The position numbers and the translations under genes were made by a program. A stretch of 64,000 bases of DNA from a virus, in the IMG/VR virus record IMGVR_UViG_3300017598_000768, positions 35,833 to 99,832 of that record. The stretch is one strand, 5' to 3'. The notes under the pieces are model-generated. The model searched no databases and had not been told where the DNA came from. It worked only from the letters and a program-made list of their open reading frames with translations. Shown here piece after piece: positions 60,638-64,000 of this stretch (position 1 is its first letter; the number at the start of each line of letters is the position of its first letter).

Positions 60638-60805
60638 TTAAATCAAACCTTCATTTTCTGCCAACCACTCCGGTACGGATATCGTCATGTCATCCTCGTC
60701 GAATTCGCACTCACTCTTCGGGAACCATATAAGCTTACCGTCCAGCATGCAGCCCCATGCGTCGTCAGACTCACCGACAAAAACATCGATCTGAAAATCA
60801 ATCAT
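60638..60805 (-). CDS. Hypothetical small acidic protein, 55 aa
   Basis: ATG at 60805 overlaps the preceding stop by 4 bp (ATGA). IDVFVGESDDAWGCMLDGKL, then ISVPEWLAENEGLI. No family recognised. Confidence 0.7.
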   Translation of the reverse strand: MIDFQIDVFVGESDDAWGCMLDGKLIWFPKSECEFDEDDMTISVPEWLAENEGLI

Positions 60806-61002
60806 CCGATTCTCTCCTTATGGAAACAGCCGTGCCTCTCACAAGCAGCCACACATTCCACCAGCTCGGCTTCCGTGACATATCGCCAGTCACATCCCTC
60901 ATGCCCTGCGTCTTCTATTGAGCCATACTTCCAAAGGTCTACAAACATCTTGCACGTCTCGCACCAAATATAATCCGTTACAAGCTTCGTGATTTCTACC
61001 AT
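60802..61002 (-). CDS. Zinc-binding small protein, 66 aa
   Basis: The start at 61002 (MVEITKLV) follows GGAGGCAGAC. CETC and C-x-C/H pairs (CVAACERHGCFH) suggest a metal site. No family recognised. Confidence 0.68.
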   Translation of the reverse strand: MVEITKLVTDYIWCETCKMFVDLWKYGSIEDAGHEGCDWRYVTEAELVECVAACERHGCFHKERIG

Positions 61003-61202
61003 GTCTGCCTCCAATATAAACTGCGTTCTTCTTCTGTAGGCCGTACACACTCAGAAGCAAGCACTCTCATTAGTTTCCAGTCTTTATCTCTGACGATGAT
61101 CTCATCCTGTACCGGATCACCAAAACCAGACTGGTTCGATACTAACCCCGCCTTTGGATGCTTCAAAACATCCGCTATCGCAACCCTCCTAAAGTCTACC
61201 AT
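60996..61202 (-). CDS. Hypothetical protein, 68 aa
   Basis: AAGGAGCC ribosome site. VSNQSGFGDPVQDEIIVRDK then a charged helix. No family recognised. Confidence 0.68.
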   Translation of the reverse strand: MVDFRRVAIADVLKHPKAGLVSNQSGFGDPVQDEIIVRDKDWKLMRVLASECVRPTEEERSLYWRQTW

Positions 61203-61213
61203 ATAACGGCTCC

Positions 61214-61435
61214 TTAAACAAATTCTGACAGATCATCGAGAGCGTCTCTGAAAGCACGGATGCCTTCATCCAGCCCCTCAATCCCACTATCCCACGACTC
61301 GATCAAATCTTTTATCTGATCAACCAAGTCGCGCAACTCGTCCCGGCATAACTCCACGATCTTCTTTTTTTCTTCGACCGCCGCCGTCAATTTTTCGATT
61401 TTCTTTTTCATTACCAGTTCCCTTTCTGCTTCCAT
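61214..61435 (-). CDS. Coiled-coil protein, 73 aa
   Basis: Heptad-like helix over the whole length (KKIEKLTAAVEEKKKIVELC; LIESWDSGIEGLDEGIRAF). A later start at 61411 has a better ribosome site. No family recognised. Confidence 0.65.
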   Translation of the reverse strand: MEAERELVMKKKIEKLTAAVEEKKKIVELCRDELRDLVDQIKDLIESWDSGIEGLDEGIRAFRDALDDLSEFV

Positions 61436-61617
61436 CGATACCTACTTTTCGTCAACCACTGCCACAGGAAGCACCATCTATAAACAAAGAAAGCTCCATA
61501 GTGCGCAAAGCCACATTTCGGGCATGCTCTGTCTGCCTTCCACCCTCCCCAATACGTATACTCACAACTTGAACAGGTTCTTACCGGAAACTTCTTATTC
61601 TGCCACTCAATCAGCAT
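61411..61617 (-). CDS. Zinc-ribbon protein, 68 aa
   Basis: The start at 61617 (MLIEWQNKK) follows CGGAGA. CSSC and CPKCG around a short loop, followed by an aromatic-rich stretch (FFVYRWCFLWQWL) that may touch the membrane. Confidence 0.7.
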   Translation of the reverse strand: MLIEWQNKKFPVRTCSSCEYTYWGGWKADRACPKCGFAHYGAFFVYRWCFLWQWLTKSRYRWKQKGNW

Positions 61618-61879
61618 AAATTTTCTCCGGATCATACTCAAGCGAAATCCTCATACTTTTAACCACGGCGTCAACATTCCACCCAGCCTCGTCGTTATTG
61701 TTCTCACAATCTTTGCAGTAAAAATAAAGGCTGACAGTCTTACCGACGAACGGATAGCTTAGATAATACTCCTTCAGGTCTGACACCAGCGTCTTCTTAC
61801 ATCTCGGGCACGCAATCACAACTTTCTGATCTACATAACATCTTTTGATCTCTGACTTGATCTCTCCTCCAACAATCAT
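61607..61879 (-). CDS. Zinc-ribbon protein, 90 aa
   Basis: CPRCKKTLVSDLKEYYLSY and CKDCENNN form a zinc ribbon. GGGAGGAGAC ribosome site. No family recognised. Confidence 0.72.
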   Translation of the reverse strand: MIVGGEIKSEIKRCYVDQKVVIACPRCKKTLVSDLKEYYLSYPFVGKTVSLYFYCKDCENNNDEAGWNVDAVVKSMRISLEYDPEKIYAD

Positions 61880-62121
61880 TGTCTCCTCCCAGCAGCGGAA
61901 GCTCCCTTAGCTCCAAGGACTTCATCATCCGCCTCCTCTAACGGCTTTTCTATTAAATCAACCAGCTTCAGGTCTAACACCTTATCTACCATTTCTTTGG
62001 TTAGCCCAAAACTCTTCCCATACTGTATAGATAAATCAACAAGCCTTTTTATGCTTTTCGGATTCTTCTTTAAAGCCAGCAAAATCATTTCTGCAATTAG
62101 AAGTTCTGTTTTTTCTTTCAT
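61876..62121 (-). CDS. Hypothetical helical protein, 81 aa
   Basis: LLIAEMILLALKKNPKSIKR, then MVDKVLDLKLVDLIEKPLEE. 4-bp overlap with the next gene. No family recognised. Confidence 0.68.
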   Translation of the reverse strand: MKEKTELLIAEMILLALKKNPKSIKRLVDLSIQYGKSFGLTKEMVDKVLDLKLVDLIEKPLEEADDEVLGAKGASAAGRRQ

Positions 62122-62130
62122 CCAGCCCCT

Positions 62131-62424
62131 CTACAACGCCTTTCTCACGAACTCCATGGCGTCCTCGCCGTAATATTTGACAATGGCCTGCTTCATACTT
62201 AGCCCGTCTCGGACGTTATAATCAAACCCCAACTCTCTCATGAGCCAGCCGTCTAACTTCACGATATCCAGACGAGCTTCTCTGTGCTCCAGAAATATCT
62301 TACACAGGTATTCACCAGCACCATCCTTAATTCCAAAATACTCCCGCATTCCTTTATGAAATTCGTGCGTGTTCAAAACAACCCCTGAAACCATAAACTT
62401 AAGCGGACTCCAAACCACATCCAC
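62131..62424 (-). CDS. Hypothetical protein, up to 97 aa, start uncertain
   Basis: The first in-frame start is a GTG at 62424 without ribosome site; an ATG at 62391 is possible. HEFHKGMREYFGIKDGAGEY, then LMRELGFDYNVRDGLSMKQA. No family recognised. Confidence 0.6.
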   Translation of the reverse strand: MDVVWSPLKFMVSGVVLNTHEFHKGMREYFGIKDGAGEYLCKIFLEHREARLDIVKLDGWLMRELGFDYNVRDGLSMKQAIVKYYGEDAMEFVRKAL

Positions 62425-62522
62425 AAGGCAATCAACGCAACCACGAGTGCCACTATCAAAACATCACACACCCTCTGCATTGTCATGCTCCTAATTCGTA
62501 ATCTGGCTCCTAAGTTTGACAT
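62373..62522 (-). CDS. Small membrane protein, 49 aa
   Basis: ATG at 62522 with GGAGG upstream. Basic N-terminus, then a hydrophobic helix VLIVALVVALIALWMWF. Overlaps the next gene in another frame. Confidence 0.65.
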   Translation of the reverse strand: MSNLGARLRIRSMTMQRVCDVLIVALVVALIALWMWFGVRLSLWFQGLF

Positions 62523-62530
62523 CATGCCTC

Positions 62531-62947
62531 CTAAATCGTATCATTCAAAGCCCACCCCGTCTTAAACATTTGGTTCGGAACAACTTCTTCAACTGTTACC
62601 TTTACGTCGGTCGTCTTCAACCCGTCGATAGTATTGATTATCTCCTCAGCTGCTTTTATTTCTTTTTCCGCCTGCTCTATATAAAAATCCGTGGCGTACC
62701 GTTTGCACGATTCTTCTTGGCTCCTTTTATACTCCTTCCCACAGAGGCATTTAAAAAGCAGCGCCGCACGGAGAAGCATCCTCGCGTCTTCTTCATCCAT
62801 CGCCGGTATCAGTATGCTGATCGAAATGTGCCTACTCGACCGCACCTGAACATAAAATAACTTGGCGATCTTTCTCGGCTCGAACGTAAACTTCTTCGTC
62901 GTGTTCGCGTCGACAAAAAACCTCGCCGGATTCGAATAACCTGCCAT
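62531..62947 (-). CDS. Hypothetical protein, 138 aa
   Basis: Beta-rich N-terminus (KLFYVQVRSSRHISISILIP), helical middle with two Cys (LFKCLCGKEYKR). GGTAGGTG ribosome site. No family recognised. Confidence 0.7.
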   Translation of the reverse strand: MAGYSNPARFFVDANTTKKFTFEPRKIAKLFYVQVRSSRHISISILIPAMDEEDARMLLRAALLFKCLCGKEYKRSQEESCKRYATDFYIEQAEKEIKAAEEIINTIDGLKTTDVKVTVEEVVPNQMFKTGWALNDTI

Positions 62948-63189
62948 TACTTTTCACCTACCTTTCTTCGGTACTTCGCTACCATATCACTCGGAGCAAA
63001 CACCCCGAGACGGTCAACCAGCTTCCTGTTATCATATTCAAGCTGGGCATTACATACTTCACACTGATACAGCGTCTCTTGCATCTTAGAAAAACGGTCA
63101 TTAATAACAACTCCTCCCAGTACCGCCAACACAGACGCTGCCAACACGATTACAATAATTAAAGCTGTCATAGCGTCATGCCTGTTCAT
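62947..63189 (-). CDS. Membrane-anchored coiled-coil protein, 80 aa
   Basis: The start at 63189 (MNRHDAM) follows GGAGGAAGAAATC. Transmembrane segment about 8-30 (TALIIVIVLAASVLAVLGG), then a helix with CEVC. N-in topology. Function unknown. Confidence 0.7.
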   Translation of the reverse strand: MNRHDAMTALIIVIVLAASVLAVLGGVVINDRFSKMQETLYQCEVCNAQLEYDNRKLVDRLGVFAPSDMVAKYRRKVGEK

Positions 63190-63373
63190 GATTTCTTCCT
63201 CCATCGGATATCACCCGCCATTCATGAGCAGCCTTATCTGATTCATACTTGGCGATCCTTCCAGCCAACATCCGCTTGGTGCCGGTTACGCTTAACCCTC
63301 GTTCCTCCGCCTTCCGGATCAACCACGTATGCTTCAATTGCATCAACATCTTTACATCAGGGCTCATCTTCAT
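63176..63373 (-). CDS. SAP-domain protein, 65 aa
   Basis: LIRKAEERGLSVTGTKRMLA followed by GRIAKYE is the helix-extended-helix of a SAP DNA-binding domain, which here makes up most of the protein. A likely small DNA-binding factor. First gene after a strong promoter. Confidence 0.78.
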   Translation of the reverse strand: MKMSPDVKMLMQLKHTWLIRKAEERGLSVTGTKRMLAGRIAKYESDKAAHEWRVISDGGRNHEQA

Positions 63374-63390
63374 TCCTTGTTTTTATTTTT

Positions 63391-63419
63391 ATTATAACAC
63401 ACAACCCGCCTTATGTCAA
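63391..63419 (-). promoter_or_regulatory. Sigma70-type promoter
   Basis: TTGACA (63414-63419), spacer 17 bp, TATAAT (63391-63396), followed by an A-rich leader like the other promoters. Confidence 0.87.
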
Positions 63420-63452
63420 GTGTTTTCCGTAGTTTTCCTTGAATACTGCGTA

Positions 63453-63854
63453 CTACTTTTCTGACTCGTCTGATACGGTCTCGCCAACCATTTTCTCACC
63501 AGTAACTATAATGCTATATATGTCTGACATCAACCGTAAGAGGGCAGACGACAGCCTCGAATGAAAACGATGCCACTCCCGGATATTCGCATTGGTCGGC
63601 TTGTGGTGCATCATGACATTCTCAATCCTCCCCACAATTTTCAACGCCTCTCTATGACCGTCAAAGTCCGGCTTTTCTTTTCGAGCGGTTTTCACCGGCC
63701 CGCCAGCTTCGTTCTGTAATGCCGCGCCGATCGTTGCCAGGCAGATTTCACATATTTCGAACCGACCACTGACCGTTCCTTCTTCCGACGTTCTCTTGGC
63801 ATTACATACATTGCAGTGGAACCTTATCCAACCGTCATTCTCACGTCCCAACAT
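63453..63854 (-). CDS. Cys-rich hypothetical protein, 133 aa
   Basis: CNVCNAKRTSEEG and CEICLATIGAAL near the start form a zinc-ribbon or treble-clef site; the C-terminal 80 residues are helical. GGAGGTTGTC ribosome site. No family recognised. Confidence 0.72.
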   Translation of the reverse strand: MLGRENDGWIRFHCNVCNAKRTSEEGTVSGRFEICEICLATIGAALQNEAGGPVKTARKEKPDFDGHREALKIVGRIENVMMHHKPTNANIREWHRFHSRLSSALLRLMSDIYSIIVTGEKMVGETVSDESEK

Positions 63855-63880
63855 GACAACCTCCTTTAATTTTTAAATTA

Positions 63881-63908
63881 ATTATATCACATCACCATCT
63901 TATGTCAA
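63881..63908 (-). promoter_or_regulatory. Sigma70-type promoter
   Basis: TTGACA (63903-63908), spacer 16 bp, TATAAT (63881-63886), 27 bp upstream of the 133-aa gene. Confidence 0.85.
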
Positions 63909-63940
63909 GTTATTTCCGTGGATTTCCGCATCCCTCATAA

Positions 63941-64000
63941 CACCAGATCAGTCCGGGTCATAACAGTCCAATCCGGTCCACACCACACCACTCCACACCA
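63941..64000. repeat. Second pentamer-phased tract, runs off the window
   Basis: Twelve consecutive pentamers in register from 63941; the fourth base is C in all twelve and the fifth is A in ten (G in two). This is the same NNNCA phase as in the array at 56.6-57.5 kb, but no CTCGTCGTCA core is seen in these 60 bp. It lies upstream of the 63.88 kb promoter. Confidence 0.8.

Overview
The window is one long, almost entirely minus-strand stretch of a tailed double-stranded DNA phage (siphovirus-like) genome. The evidence is an HK97-type head set, a long tape measure protein, a tail-assembly chaperone pair with a frameshift overlap, NlpC/P60, DUF2163 and DUF2460-type tail-tip proteins, a lysis cassette, and many small tightly packed genes. 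Promoters are bacterial sigma70-like (TTGACA, 16-17 bp, TATAAT). A lipobox protein, Sec signal peptides, an M15 endolysin and an LpxD-like enzyme point to a Gram-negative host, but the host cannot be named. No large terminase or portal gene is visible, so the genome continues beyond the window.

Layout (transcription runs right to left). 64.0-41.4 kb: an early/accessory arm of about 60 mostly small genes, including several zinc-ribbon proteins. It holds RNase HI, ATP-dependent DNA ligase, a minimal PolX-type nucleotidyltransferase, an MT-A70 adenine methyltransferase, a SAP protein, a GHKL ATPase fused to an HExxH domain, a separate HELAH metalloprotease and a tRNA-Tyr. It is punctuated by sigma70 promoters and by three near-identical control modules, and ends at a Rho-independent terminator at 41.38 kb. 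41.1-20.0 kb: head genes (XkdF-like protease, scaffold, major capsid, connectors), then tail genes (tube, chaperones, tape measure, tail tip) and two tandem paralogous tail hubs. 20.4-12.0 kb: lysis genes mixed with small virion proteins and fibre-like proteins. 12.0-4.4 kb: a glycan-modification island of four glycosyltransferase-like proteins, three left-handed beta-helix acyltransferases and two methyltransferases. 4.0-1 kb: a conserved unknown protein and an N-terminally UDG-fused family A DNA polymerase interrupted by an intein.

Several features stand out. (1) Five virion genes end in threonine/serine-rich tails, and the major capsid ends in a short TTTV version; the same phage carries a glycosyltransferase with the DAH and GGGEN motifs typical of polypeptide GalNAc-transferases. 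This suggests, but does not prove, mucin-like O-glycosylation of the virion. (2) A roughly 850 bp non-coding array at 56.6-57.5 kb is built from a 10-bp core followed by a variable number of pentamers in which C recurs every fifth base. The same 5-nt phase reappears at the window's right end. I know of no described element with this design. (3) An 18-bp LacI/cre-like palindrome recurs upstream of several genes, three times directly against the Shine-Dalgarno sequence. (4) The tail hub appears split into two genes, with its N-terminal half duplicated and each copy carrying a different repetitive C-terminal domain.
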